Source of the DNA: Pseudomonadota bacterium
GTDB lineage: Bacteria > Pseudomonadota > Gammaproteobacteria > Steroidobacterales > Steroidobacteraceae
Assembly (NCBI GenBank): GCA_021777555.1
Contig: JAJYDK010000006.1
Span: 1 to 64,000, forward strand
DNA length: 64,000 bases
Direction of reading: 5' to 3'
Notes under the pieces: generated by a model
The model's database searches: none
What the model saw: only the letters and a program-made list of their open reading frames with translations
Told to the model about the DNA's origin: nothing
Position numbers and translations under genes: made by a program
Shown here: positions 49,344-58,313 of the stretch, piece after piece
How positions within the stretch are numbered: the stretch's first letter is position 1
How the letters are laid out: every line of letters starts with the position of its first letter

Positions 49344-50456
49344 TCAACGCGTCCGGTGGCCGCGCGCATCCTTGGGACGCAGACCGAAGTGCCGGTGAAA
49401 AGCCGTTGCAAACGAGGTCTGGTGACTGTACCCGACCGCCTCCGCGACCCGCGCAACCGGCATGTGCCGCTCGCGCAACAGAGTGAGCGCGTGCTGCATG
49501 CGGCAGCGCACGGAGAAATCGAAAATGGTCTCACCGAAGAGGCTCTTGAAGCCGCGCTTGAGCGTGGTTTCGCTCATGCCCGCCGCCCTGGCCACCTGTC
49601 GTATGGTCGGCGCCGGGGCAAACTGCTTGAGCAGCAGCCCGCGCGCGGCATGCAGGCAGCGCAGGTCGTGCTCGCTGAATTGCTCGATGGGCGCGGCGGC
49701 CACGGCGCCGAATTCCGCGACGGCGGCGCACAGCAGCTCGAGAATGAGCGCCTCGGTATGCACGAGCGCGAGCACTCCCGTATACACGCTGTCGACCAGC
49801 TTCGCCGCGAGCTCGAACATGCGCGAGTTGAGCGGCAGCTGACAGTAGTTGAACTCGCGCGGCGAGTCCCTCAGGAGCGCGCTCAGCTGCGGGGGCAGCT
49901 CCGCCACGGAGGACATGAAGTTCTCGATCAGGTAATCGGTGCGCACGTTGACGGTGACGCTGCGCTCGCGCACACGCGGCGCGGACCACTCGTGCATGTC
50001 GAATCCGACAGGTTGGAAGTACACGAGCAGACTCGGCCGGTTGAGCCGCAACGGCTCGGTCTGGCTCACCCCCAGGGTGAGATCGCCGGAGAGCTTGAAA
50101 TAGAACTGGATCATCCCGTCGCCGGGCACGAGCTCGCGACGCGAGCTCTTGTAGGACACGTTCGCGACCACCACGTAGACGTCCTCACCGATCCGCGTGA
50201 GCTCCCAGTACCCATCGCCCTCGCACGGCGGAAAGTCGATGCGGGCGCCGAGGAGGCTGCGTCGCGGGTGGCGGGCGATCACCCGGACTCCGGGCGAGAA
50301 TTCGAGATTGGCGAACGCATCCCCCAGAGTGCCGCTCGGGCCGGCCAGAAAGGCGCGGAAGAGGCCGCCCTGCTCGGGCGCCACGGGCGTCTCCGGTCGG
50401 TCGTCGGTGAAGTCCCGCCCGATGGGCCCGGGGGTCGCGGTGTGTGGCGATGGCAT
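49344..50456 (-). CDS. AraC-family transcriptional regulator
   Basis: A 370-residue regulator. The C-terminal ~100 residues form the double helix-turn-helix: PAPTIRQVARAAGMSETTLKRGFKSLFGETIFDF, then HALTLLRERHMPVARVAEAVGYSHQTSFATAFHRHFGLRPKD. The N-terminal part has a YWELTRIGEDVYVVVANVSYK cupin-like segment, as in PchR/YqhC-type AraC proteins that bind small effectors; it is not the amidotransferase-like domain of GbdR. It is 150 bases upstream of, and on the same strand as, mttB, and divergent from the flavoprotein at 50701, so it is the likely local activator of the amine genes. Confidence 0.92.
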   Translation of the reverse strand: MPSPHTATPGPIGRDFTDDRPETPVAPEQGGLFRAFLAGPSGTLGDAFANLEFSPGVRVIARHPRRSLLGARIDFPPCEGDGYWELTRIGEDVYVVVANVSYKSSRRELVPGDGMIQFYFKLSGDLTLGVSQTEPLRLNRPSLLVYFQPVGFDMHEWSAPRVRERSVTVNVRTDYLIENFMSSVAELPPQLSALLRDSPREFNYCQLPLNSRMFELAAKLVDSVYTGVLALVHTEALILELLCAAVAEFGAVAAAPIEQFSEHDLRCLHAARGLLLKQFAPAPTIRQVARAAGMSETTLKRGFKSLFGETIFDFSVRCRMQHALTLLRERHMPVARVAEAVGYSHQTSFATAFHRHFGLRPKDARGHRTR

Positions 50457-50466
50457 GCACTTGGAA

Positions 50467-50485
50467 TTTAGGATTTCGGGCGGCC
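50467..50485 (+). promoter_or_regulatory. Copy D of a repeated intergenic motif
   Basis: TTTAGGATTTCGGGCGGCC matches the consensus TAGGRATTCSGRCG seen in three other places (12 of 15 against copy C). It lies 11 bases upstream of the araC start and points towards the flavoprotein gene. It is the weakest of the four copies. Confidence 0.45.
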
Positions 50486-50600
50486 ACTTGCAATGGCTTC
50501 CGCGCCCTCCCCGGCGGTCGGGGCGGGCCTGGAGTCCACGCCACGCCCACCGCGCGAACCGCCGGACGCCTCCCGCCGGGCTCCGGGCCGGTGCACGAAA

Positions 50601-50617
50601 TCGCCGGAATTCCTAAC
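50601..50617 (-). promoter_or_regulatory. Copy C of a repeated intergenic motif
   Basis: On the minus strand GTTAGGAATTCCGGCGA, preceded after eight bases by CCGAC, the same arrangement as copies A (58111) and B (62542). It lies between the divergent araC and flavoprotein genes and points towards araC. Confidence 0.6.
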
Positions 50618-50700
50618 AAATGGGTCGGCACACTCCCGTCCGGTCCGCCCGATCCGGGCCCGCACGCTTATGATCCGCCTGCACATTGGCAGGAGTCGGC

Positions 50701-53136
50701 ATGAGATCTCACGCACAAGCGGTGGTGGTGGGCGGCGGAGTGGTTGGCTGCAGCGTTCTCTATCACCTGACGAAGGCGGGATGGAAGGATGTCGTGCTGG
50801 TCGAGCGTGATCAACTGACATCGGGATCGACGTGGCACGCGGCGGGCGGCTTTCACACGCTGAATGGCGACCCCAATGTCGCCAAGCTCCAGGGCTACAC
50901 CATCGGCCTGTACGATGAGCTCGAGAGGATCTCCGGCCAGGCCTGCGGGCTGCATCGCTCCGGGGGCCTGTTGCTCGCCGATACGCCCGAGCGCATGGAG
51001 TGGCTCAAGATGGCGCACGGCCGCGCGCGCTATCTCGGCCTCGAGACCGCGCTCCTCGGCCCCCGCGAGGCCCGCGACCTCCTGCCGCTGATCGAGGACA
51101 AGTACTTCGTCGGCGCCATGCTCGATGCCGCCGACGGCAATCTGGACCCCTACGGCACCACGCATGCCTATGCGAAATCGGCCCGGATCGGTGGCGCCGA
51201 GATCTACGAGCACACGCGAGTCACCGCCCTCACGCCGCGATCGAATGGCACATGGGACGTCGTGACGACCGCCGGCACGATCAACACCGAGCACGTGGTC
51301 AACGCCGGCGGACTCTGGGCGCGCGAGGTGGGCCGCATGGTCGGCCTCGAGCTGCCCGTACTCGCCATGGAGCACATGTACCTCGTGACCGACGACATGC
51401 CCGAGGTCATCGAATACAACCGCGCGCGCGGCCGCGAGATGCCGCACGCGATCGACTTCAAGGCCGAGATCTACATGCGCCAGGAGCGCAACGGCATCGT
51501 CCTCGGCACCTACGAGAAGGCCTGCGTGCCGTGGCAGCCCCGCGCGACGCCGTGGGATTTCGGCGCCGAGCTGCTGCCGCCGGATCTCGAGCGCATCATG
51601 CCCTCCCTCGAGCTCGGCTTCGAGCATTTCCCGGCGATGCGCCAGGCCGGCATCAAGCGCATCATCAACGGCCCGTTCACCTTTTCGCCCGACGGTAACC
51701 CGCTCGTGGGCCCGGTTCAGGGCAAACCCGGGTTCTGGTGCGCGTGCGCCGTCATGGCCGGGTTCAGCCAGGGCGGCGGAGTCGGTCTCGCGCTCTCGCA
51801 GTGGATGGTCAACGGCGACCCGGGCTTCGATGTCTGGGCAATGGACGTCGCCCGCTACGGCGAGTGGGCGACGCGCCGCTACACCAACGAGAAGGTCCGC
51901 GAAAACTACTCGCGGCGCTTCTCGATCCGGTTCCCGAACGAGGAGCTTCCCGCGGCCCGGCCCCAACAGACCACTCCGCTCTATGACGCGATGCTGGCGG
52001 AGGGGGCGGTGATGGGGGACAGCTGGGGCCTGGAGACGCCGCTTTGGTTCGCCCCGAAGGGCGTGCAGGCCCGCGACATCATCTCCTTCCACCGCTCGAA
52101 CGACTTCCCGCACGTCAAGGCCGAATGTCTCTGCGTGCACGCGGCGGTCGGCGTGACCGAGATCGCGAATTTCGCCAAGTACGAGTTCACCGGCGCGGGC
52201 GCGGAGCGCTTCCTCACCCTCCTCATGACGAACAAGCTCCCGCGCGAGGGCCGCATGATCCTCACGCCGATGCTAAACGAGGCGGGCAGGCTCATCGGCG
52301 ACTTCACGATCGCGCGCGCCGCAGCCGAGCGCTTTCTGATGTGGGGCTCCTCCCAGGCGCAGATCCATCACATGCGCTGGTTCGAGCGCCACCTGCCCGC
52401 CGATGGCTCGGTGCGCATCCGCCGCTTCGACCAGGGGTTGATCGGGCTTGCGATCGCCGGTCCGCGCTCGCGCGAGCTGCTCGCCCGGCTGACCGATGAG
52501 GACGTCTCGAACGAGGCGTTCAGGTTCATGGATCACCGCGCCTTCGATGTGGCCAATGTGCCGGCGATGATCAACCGAGTCAGCTACACCGGCGAGCTCG
52601 GATACGAGATCTGGGTGACACCCGAGCACCAGCGGCGGCTGTACCAGGAAATCCGCTCCGCGGGCCGGGATCTCGGGCTCGTGCTCTTTGGCATGCGGGC
52701 GCTGCTGTGCATGCGGCTCGAGAAGAACTATCCGACCTGGTACCGGGAGCTGCGGCCGATCTATGGACCCTTCGAGGCCGGGCTCGAGCGTTTCGTCGAT
52801 CTCGGCAAGCCCGAGTTCATCGGCCGCCCGGCCGCCGTGCAGGAACGCGAGGCGGGCGGCAGGCTGCGGCGTCTGAGCTTTGCGGTCGAGGCCACCGATG
52901 CCGACGTGCTCGGCGATGAGCCCATCTGGCACGAGGGCAAGGTCATCGGATGGGTCACCTCCGGTGGTTACGGGCATCGCATCGATCGCTCCCTGGCACA
53001 GGGGTATGTCCCCGCCGAGCTCGCGGGCGTGCTCCACGAGCGCGCGTTCGAGATCGAGATCCTGGGCGAGCGCCGCGCGGCGACGGTGCTGAGTGAGCCA
53101 CCGTTCGATCCCGAGGGCTCGCGCATGCGCGCGTAG
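50701..53136 (+). CDS. Dimethylglycine/sarcosine dehydrogenase-like flavoprotein (DAO + GcvT)
   Basis: An 811-residue FAD oxidoreductase fused to a folate-binding GcvT domain, as in dimethylglycine and sarcosine dehydrogenases. FAD fold: AVVVGGGVVGCSVLYHLTKAG (about 7-27), then LTSGSTWHAAGG with His46, the position where FAD is covalently bound in the family. The oxidoreductase half ends ~400 with FTFSPDGNPLVGPV and GFSQGGGVGLALSQWMV. A FAO_M-type linker precedes the GcvT part (about 430-800: SYTGELGYEIWVTPEHQRRLY, MRLEKNYPTWYRELRPIYGPFEAGLERFVDLGKPEFIGR). ATG 50701 has AGGAG six bases before. It could demethylate dimethylglycine to sarcosine, feeding soxBDAG. Confidence 0.9.
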   Translation: MRSHAQAVVVGGGVVGCSVLYHLTKAGWKDVVLVERDQLTSGSTWHAAGGFHTLNGDPNVAKLQGYTIGLYDELERISGQACGLHRSGGLLLADTPERMEWLKMAHGRARYLGLETALLGPREARDLLPLIEDKYFVGAMLDAADGNLDPYGTTHAYAKSARIGGAEIYEHTRVTALTPRSNGTWDVVTTAGTINTEHVVNAGGLWAREVGRMVGLELPVLAMEHMYLVTDDMPEVIEYNRARGREMPHAIDFKAEIYMRQERNGIVLGTYEKACVPWQPRATPWDFGAELLPPDLERIMPSLELGFEHFPAMRQAGIKRIINGPFTFSPDGNPLVGPVQGKPGFWCACAVMAGFSQGGGVGLALSQWMVNGDPGFDVWAMDVARYGEWATRRYTNEKVRENYSRRFSIRFPNEELPAARPQQTTPLYDAMLAEGAVMGDSWGLETPLWFAPKGVQARDIISFHRSNDFPHVKAECLCVHAAVGVTEIANFAKYEFTGAGAERFLTLLMTNKLPREGRMILTPMLNEAGRLIGDFTIARAAAERFLMWGSSQAQIHHMRWFERHLPADGSVRIRRFDQGLIGLAIAGPRSRELLARLTDEDVSNEAFRFMDHRAFDVANVPAMINRVSYTGELGYEIWVTPEHQRRLYQEIRSAGRDLGLVLFGMRALLCMRLEKNYPTWYRELRPIYGPFEAGLERFVDLGKPEFIGRPAAVQEREAGGRLRRLSFAVEATDADVLGDEPIWHEGKVIGWVTSGGYGHRIDRSLAQGYVPAELAGVLHERAFEIEILGERRAATVLSEPPFDPEGSRMRA

Positions 53137-53250
53137 GGGCCGGGGCAATCGCGGTCCTCGAGGGGCGCATCACCCGCGCAGCCAGCGTAAGATGGTCTCG
53201 ATGAGCACGAACTCGACGCGCTGCGGCGCGCCCGCCTGAGGGGCGAGACG

Positions 53251-55347
53251 ATGGATGCACCAGCCCCGGCGCCCGCCGGGTCCGCGGCCGAGACCGAGCT
53301 GCGGCGCATCCGCCAGCTCATCGAGGCGCGCCGTTTCGATGCGGCGCTCGATGCGACGCAGGCCCTGACACTGCAGCTCCCCGAGAATCGCGACGCGCTC
53401 TATCTCAACGCAGTGTCCCTGCGTTATCTCGGCCGTGCACGCCAGGCCCTCGAGGTGCTGACACGGCTCGAGACCCTCCACCCGCAGTTCGGCCGGGGAC
53501 ATCAGGAGCGGGGTCACTGCCACCTGGCTCTCGGCGAGCCGCATGACGCCCTGCGCGCCTACCAGCGCGCCGTTACGCACAATGTGGCGCTGGTGGCGAG
53601 TTGGAAAGCGCTGAGCGTGCTGCATCGTTCGGCCCGACAGCCGCAGGAGGCGGCGGCAGCCGCCGCGCAGCTCGCCGAGCTCGAGCGCCTGCCGCCCGCG
53701 GTGCGCACCGCTTCGGGCATGCTGGCCGAGGGTGAGTTGCCGGGCGCGGAGCGGCTGCTGCGCGAGTTCCTGCTGCGCGAAGGCGACCATCCCGAGGCGA
53801 TGCGGCTGTTGGCGCAGATCGGCATACAACTCGGGGTGCTCGATGACGCCGAGACGCTGCTCGAGCACGTTTTGGCGGCGAGACCCGGGCATCGGCTGGC
53901 GCACTACGACCATGCCGTGGTCCTGAGCCGCCGTCAGCGGCATGCGCAGGCGCTCGAAGAGGCGCGCGAGCTGCTCGAGGCCGAACCGGGGCATGCGGCA
54001 TACCGCACACTCTATGCGACCTGCTGCGTCGGTCTCGGCCGGCACGAGGAGGCGCTGCGCATCTACCGCGAACTGCTCGCCGCGAATCCGGACAATGCCG
54101 AGCTGCACCTCTCGGTGGGTCACGCGCTGAAGACGCTCGGTGAGCAGAAGCAGGCCATCGAGGCGTACCGACGCGCCGCGCAGGCCCGACCGAGCTTCGG
54201 CGATGCGTACTGGAGTCTCGCCAATCTCAAGACCTATCGCTTCCCGGACGCCGAAATCGCCCGCATGCGCGCCGAGGAGTCCTCCCCGAGGCTCGCGCCG
54301 GCGGACCGCTACCATTTGTGCTTCGCGCTCGGCAAGGCGCTCGAGGAGAACGCCGAGTACCGCGAGTCGTTCCACTACTATGCCGCGGGCAATGCCCTCA
54401 AACGCAGCGAGCTTCGCTACGACATCGAGCCGCTCGAGCTCGGGGTGGAAAGGCAGATCGAGCTCACGGGCGGCGGGTTCTTCCCCGCCCGGGAAGGCGG
54501 GGGTTGCCCGCGGCCGGACCCGATCTTCATCGTGGGGCTGCCGCGGGCCGGCTCGACGCTGATCGAGCAGATCCTCGCCTCGCACTCGTGCGTGGAAGGC
54601 ACCATGGAGCTGGCGGAGATTCCGCGCCTCGTGCACCGGCTGAACGGGCGCGAGCTGCGCGGCGCCCCGGGCCGCTACCCGCACGCGCTCGTGGATCTGA
54701 CGCCCGAAGAGTGCCGCGACCTCGGTGAGCAGTACCTGCGCGACACGCGGGTGTACCGCGGCGAGCGGCCATTCTTCATCGACAAGATGCCGAACAACTG
54801 GCGCCACATCGGACTGCTGCAGCTCATCCTGCCGAACGCGAAGATCATCGATGCGCGGCGCCACCCGATGGCCTGCTGCTTCAGCAACTTCAAGCAGCTG
54901 TTCGCCTCGGGGCAGGAGTTCACCTACAGCCTCGAGGACCTCGCCCGCTATTACCGCACGTACGAGCGGCTGATGCGCCACTGGGACCTCGTGCTGCCCG
55001 GGAAGGTGCTGCGCGTGCAGTACGAGCAGCTGGTCGATGACTTGGACGGTCAGGTGCGCCGGATCCTCGCCCACCTCGGGCTGGCCTTCGAGCCGGCCTG
55101 TCTCGAGTTCCATACGACGGCCCGCAGCGTGCGCACCGCGAGCTCCGAGCAGGTGCGCCGACCCCTCTATCGCGAGGGCCTCGATCAATGGCGGCATTAC
55201 GAGCCGTGGCTCGCTGCGCTGCGCGAGGCGCTCGGGCCGCTCGCCGAGCCGCAGTCCGCCCCTGCGAGGGACCAGGCCCTCCCCGGAGGGGATCCCGAGC
55301 GGGCTATCGCCGGCTGCGATGCTCAGTCGGCGTTGCGGAAGCTGTAG
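53251..55347 (+). CDS. TPR-repeat sulfotransferase
   Basis: A 698-residue protein. Residues ~15-350 are about eight tetratricopeptide-like repeats (for example ALYLNAVSLRYLGRARQALEVL; LYATCCVGLGRHEEALRIYRELL; LHLSVGHALKTLGEQKQAIEAYRRA). The rest is a tyrosyl-protein-sulfotransferase-like domain, with 5'-phosphosulfate loop DPIFIVGLPRAGSTLIEQILASH at about 424-446, KMPNNWRHIGLLQLILPNAKIID, and the 3'-phosphate region DARRHPMACCFSNFKQLF. Proteins of this kind often sit beside TonB receptors, as here. No signal peptide is visible. Its last 25 bases overlap, antisense, the end of the TonB receptor gene. Confidence 0.88.
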   Translation: MDAPAPAPAGSAAETELRRIRQLIEARRFDAALDATQALTLQLPENRDALYLNAVSLRYLGRARQALEVLTRLETLHPQFGRGHQERGHCHLALGEPHDALRAYQRAVTHNVALVASWKALSVLHRSARQPQEAAAAAAQLAELERLPPAVRTASGMLAEGELPGAERLLREFLLREGDHPEAMRLLAQIGIQLGVLDDAETLLEHVLAARPGHRLAHYDHAVVLSRRQRHAQALEEARELLEAEPGHAAYRTLYATCCVGLGRHEEALRIYRELLAANPDNAELHLSVGHALKTLGEQKQAIEAYRRAAQARPSFGDAYWSLANLKTYRFPDAEIARMRAEESSPRLAPADRYHLCFALGKALEENAEYRESFHYYAAGNALKRSELRYDIEPLELGVERQIELTGGGFFPAREGGGCPRPDPIFIVGLPRAGSTLIEQILASHSCVEGTMELAEIPRLVHRLNGRELRGAPGRYPHALVDLTPEECRDLGEQYLRDTRVYRGERPFFIDKMPNNWRHIGLLQLILPNAKIIDARRHPMACCFSNFKQLFASGQEFTYSLEDLARYYRTYERLMRHWDLVLPGKVLRVQYEQLVDDLDGQVRRILAHLGLAFEPACLEFHTTARSVRTASSEQVRRPLYREGLDQWRHYEPWLAALREALGPLAEPQSAPARDQALPGGDPERAIAGCDAQSALRKL

Positions 55348-57947
55348 CCGATCTTCAGGCCGATGGTACGCGGCCGGATGACGTCCTCCTCCTTGACCCA
55401 CTGGGAGTAGCTCGAGAACTGGATGCCCAGCCTGTTGGTGAGATTGACCCCGTAGAGGGTCACCGTCCAGCGGTCGCGGGAGACCCCCACCGACGCGTCG
55501 AGGGTCGTGTAACCGGGGTCGTTGAACGCCTCGCTCTGGCCCTGCAGTGTCTTCTTGATCAGATCGGTCGAGGCGAGCGAGTGCGCGATGTGCGTCACCG
55601 CCGCCTGCACGAAGCCCTGATAGTGCACGGCGACCGGGAATGCATAGCGCGCCACGGCGCTGAACTTGAACGGCGGGGAGTTCGCGAGGGGCGTGCCGAG
55701 CGTACCGAATGGATTGACGATGGAGATCGGCTGGCCGGTGGCCGGATCGATCAGGCTCTGCGTCTTGATGAGGGTGCTGCTGTTCCACGCGCCCGCCACG
55801 CGCAGCGTCAGGCCCCGGACCGGTATGGCATCGACCTGCAGCTCCACGCCCCGGATCCGGTAGTTCGGCCCGTTGGCGACGAAGTCCTGGCTGCCCGTCA
55901 CCCCCGGATCGAAGATCGACAGCTGCACGTTGTCCCAATAGTCCTGGTAGAACGCGCCGTTCACGCGCAGCCGATGATGCAGCCAGTCGGTCTTCCAGCC
56001 GATCTCGCTGTTGGTGAGCGAATCCGGCGAGTACGAGAGCGGCACGGTATAGATGCCGTAGAGCGGTGAGTTGGGAGTGATCACCCCCTGGCCGCGATTG
56101 AAGCCGCCCGGCCGATAGCCCTGCGACCAGGTGGCGTAGAGCATCTTGTCCGGCGTGACATGCCAGGTCAGCGTCGCGCTCGAGCGCCAGCCCTGATAGA
56201 TCGCACGCAGATTCCGGGCCGTGAGATTGGCGAGATTGCTCAGCACGCCGGTCTGCGGCGTGCTCACGCAGGGGTTGGGCGGGGAGCCACCGTCGTACGG
56301 CCCTCCCACCTCGCATCCGAAGCTGCCCACGCTCGAGCCCGTCTCGTAGGTGTCTAGATAGTAATAGCGCGTTCCCGCGGTAATGGTGAGCGCGTGAGGG
56401 ATCAGGTCGAAATCCCAGGACGTGTACACCGCCTTCTGGCTGTAGCCGCGCTGGGCGTCCACGAAGAACGCATCACCCGCCGGCCGCACCCCCGGAATGG
56501 TCGAGGTGGCCGGCAGGTATCCCCCGGTCTGCGGATCGATGGTCGGCGGACCGATGGGATTGAAGTTCGGGCTGGTGCCGTAGAACCAGTCGGTGTTCTC
56601 CTTCAGGTGATACTTCTCGTAGAACAGACCGAGCACCCCGCGCAGCCGCCAGGTGCTCGGGGTGCTGAAGCGCAGCTCCTGCTGCTCATGCGTCATGTTC
56701 TCGATGTCGCTCCAGAAGGTGCGCGGCGAGTAGCAGTACCCCGATGAGCCCGCGGTCGGCTGGCCGCTCGAATTGAACGGGTAGCCGGGGTAGTTGCACT
56801 GATAGTACCCGGCGTATTCGCCGCGCGAGTAGTTCGTGTAGTCCTGCTCCTGGTGAACGTTGCGGTCGAGATACGAGCCCGTGTAGAGGAGCCGGACGGG
56901 CCCGACCGCCCCGTGGACCGTCCAGGCGGTGTTCTCGAACCGGTCCTTGTTGTAGGCGGGATTGAACAGCTCCACCGAGAGCGGCGGCAGGGGCTTGCCG
57001 AGGCCGTCGTACGCCTCCTGCCAGAACACCCCCTCGGCGTCCATGTTCTGATACATCTGGGTGAGCAGTACCCGCCAGTCGTCGTTGATCTTGTAGAGCA
57101 CCTCGAGGCGCGCGCCCTGGTAGCTCAGGGGATTGATCGCCCGGCCCGCGAACGCGTAGTTGTTGATCGGTCCGGAGTTCGGCGGCGTCGTGCCGCCGAA
57201 ATAGTTGACCGACACCAGATCGGTTGGCGAGCGCGTGAAGGTCGCCGGTATGTTGTTGATGTAGCCGCCCTGGTGGTTGTCGTAGATCACCAGGCGGGCC
57301 GCGAGCCGGTCGCGCACCAGGGGCAGGTTGATGACCCCGGTGGCGCCGGTGCTGGGATCGCCGTGCGCGGTCACCTCGTAGTCGGCGGTGACGCCGCCTT
57401 CGGTGACGTTGAGCTTCGGCTTGTTGGTGATGTAGCGCACCACGCCGGCCTCGGCGCCGGCGCCGAACAGCGTGCCCTGCGGTCCTTCCAGCACTTCGAT
57501 GCGGTTCAGGTCGGCCGCGTAGACATCGAGGTTGCGACCCGGAGCCTGCCCGGATTCGTCGTCGATGTAGGTCGCCACCGTCGGCAGCGAGCCGATGATG
57601 CCGGTCCCCTGGATATCATCGGACCCGACCGAGACACCGCGGATGATGACGTTCGTCTGCCCCGGTCCGTCGTTGGCGGCGGTGACATTGGGCAGGTACT
57701 CGACGAACTGATTCAGGGTCGGCGAATTGAGCGCGCTCAATTGCGCGGCGGAGAGCGCGCGCATCGTGATCGGCACGTTCTGGATGGTCTGGCGCGTGCG
57801 GGTCGCGGTCACCACGATCTGCTGCAGCTGCAGCGCCTGCTGCGCCTTGTGACCGACATCGGCCTTGGCCGCGTGAGCGATGCCACACAGTGCGGAACCG
57901 TTCAGAACAGCCGCGACCGCGGCCGCCACTCTCGTGCGCGAATGCAT
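55323..57947 (-). CDS. TonB-dependent outer-membrane receptor
   Basis: An 874-residue receptor for active uptake across the outer membrane. Signal peptide ~1-26 (ending GIAHAAKA). A TonB-box-like segment LQLQQIVVTATR is at ~40. The plug domain (about 48-170) has VPITMRALSAAQL, NVIIRGVSVGSDD, TVATYIDDE and DLNRIEVLEGPQGTLFGAGAEAGVVRYITNKP. The 22-strand barrel follows, ending ENV-type with IGLKIGYSFRNAD. The GTLFGAGAEAGVVRYITNKP pattern is that of the large unassigned receptor group in proteobacteria that take up plant- or steroid-like organics; the ligand is unknown. ATG 57947 is preceded by 366 gene-free bases holding motif copy A. Confidence 0.95.
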   Translation of the reverse strand: MHSRTRVAAAVAAVLNGSALCGIAHAAKADVGHKAQQALQLQQIVVTATRTRQTIQNVPITMRALSAAQLSALNSPTLNQFVEYLPNVTAANDGPGQTNVIIRGVSVGSDDIQGTGIIGSLPTVATYIDDESGQAPGRNLDVYAADLNRIEVLEGPQGTLFGAGAEAGVVRYITNKPKLNVTEGGVTADYEVTAHGDPSTGATGVINLPLVRDRLAARLVIYDNHQGGYINNIPATFTRSPTDLVSVNYFGGTTPPNSGPINNYAFAGRAINPLSYQGARLEVLYKINDDWRVLLTQMYQNMDAEGVFWQEAYDGLGKPLPPLSVELFNPAYNKDRFENTAWTVHGAVGPVRLLYTGSYLDRNVHQEQDYTNYSRGEYAGYYQCNYPGYPFNSSGQPTAGSSGYCYSPRTFWSDIENMTHEQQELRFSTPSTWRLRGVLGLFYEKYHLKENTDWFYGTSPNFNPIGPPTIDPQTGGYLPATSTIPGVRPAGDAFFVDAQRGYSQKAVYTSWDFDLIPHALTITAGTRYYYLDTYETGSSVGSFGCEVGGPYDGGSPPNPCVSTPQTGVLSNLANLTARNLRAIYQGWRSSATLTWHVTPDKMLYATWSQGYRPGGFNRGQGVITPNSPLYGIYTVPLSYSPDSLTNSEIGWKTDWLHHRLRVNGAFYQDYWDNVQLSIFDPGVTGSQDFVANGPNYRIRGVELQVDAIPVRGLTLRVAGAWNSSTLIKTQSLIDPATGQPISIVNPFGTLGTPLANSPPFKFSAVARYAFPVAVHYQGFVQAAVTHIAHSLASTDLIKKTLQGQSEAFNDPGYTTLDASVGVSRDRWTVTLYGVNLTNRLGIQFSSYSQWVKEEDVIRPRTIGLKIGYSFRNAD

Positions 57948-58313
57948 GATTCTTACCCCGCCTGATGTACCTGTCGTGCCCGAGGTAATGGTCGTTGTTC
58001 GCCGGGCCCTTCATCCGGTGCCCGAGCAACGGCTCGCTCCCCAGGAGATCGGTGATCGCGCGGGCCATCCTACCCTCGCCGCCGGGCTTCTCGCGCCCGC
58101 GCGCCGCAAGGCGCCGGAATCCCTAGGGCTGATGTCGGTTTGCAAAGATTCGGCGGCGGCAGGGGTCGCTCATGCCGCGCGCTGCCAACCTGGCTGGCCG
58201 CACCTGCACACTTTGAGTGCAGGCGGGATCCTCGTTGCACCACAGCTGCGCGCGAGCCTCCCGCACCGCCGCAGATCCGGCCGGCGAAGACGCCGCCGGG
58301 CGGATGGAGGGAA
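57948..58313. other. Gene-free region upstream of the TonB receptor
   Basis: A 366-base gap. It holds motif copy A (58111-58127) and presumably the receptor promoter. A stretch with TTTGCAAAGATTCGGC at ~58137 is more AT-rich than its surroundings. Several in-frame stops exclude a credible coding frame; no RNA structure is recognised. Confidence 0.5.
58111..58127 (-). promoter_or_regulatory. Copy A of a repeated intergenic motif
   Basis: On the minus strand CCTAGGGATTCCGGCGC, preceded eight bases before TAGG by CCGAC. Over 31 aligned bases it shares 23 with copy B without gaps. It lies about 165 bases upstream of the TonB receptor start and reads towards it. Confidence 0.65.
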
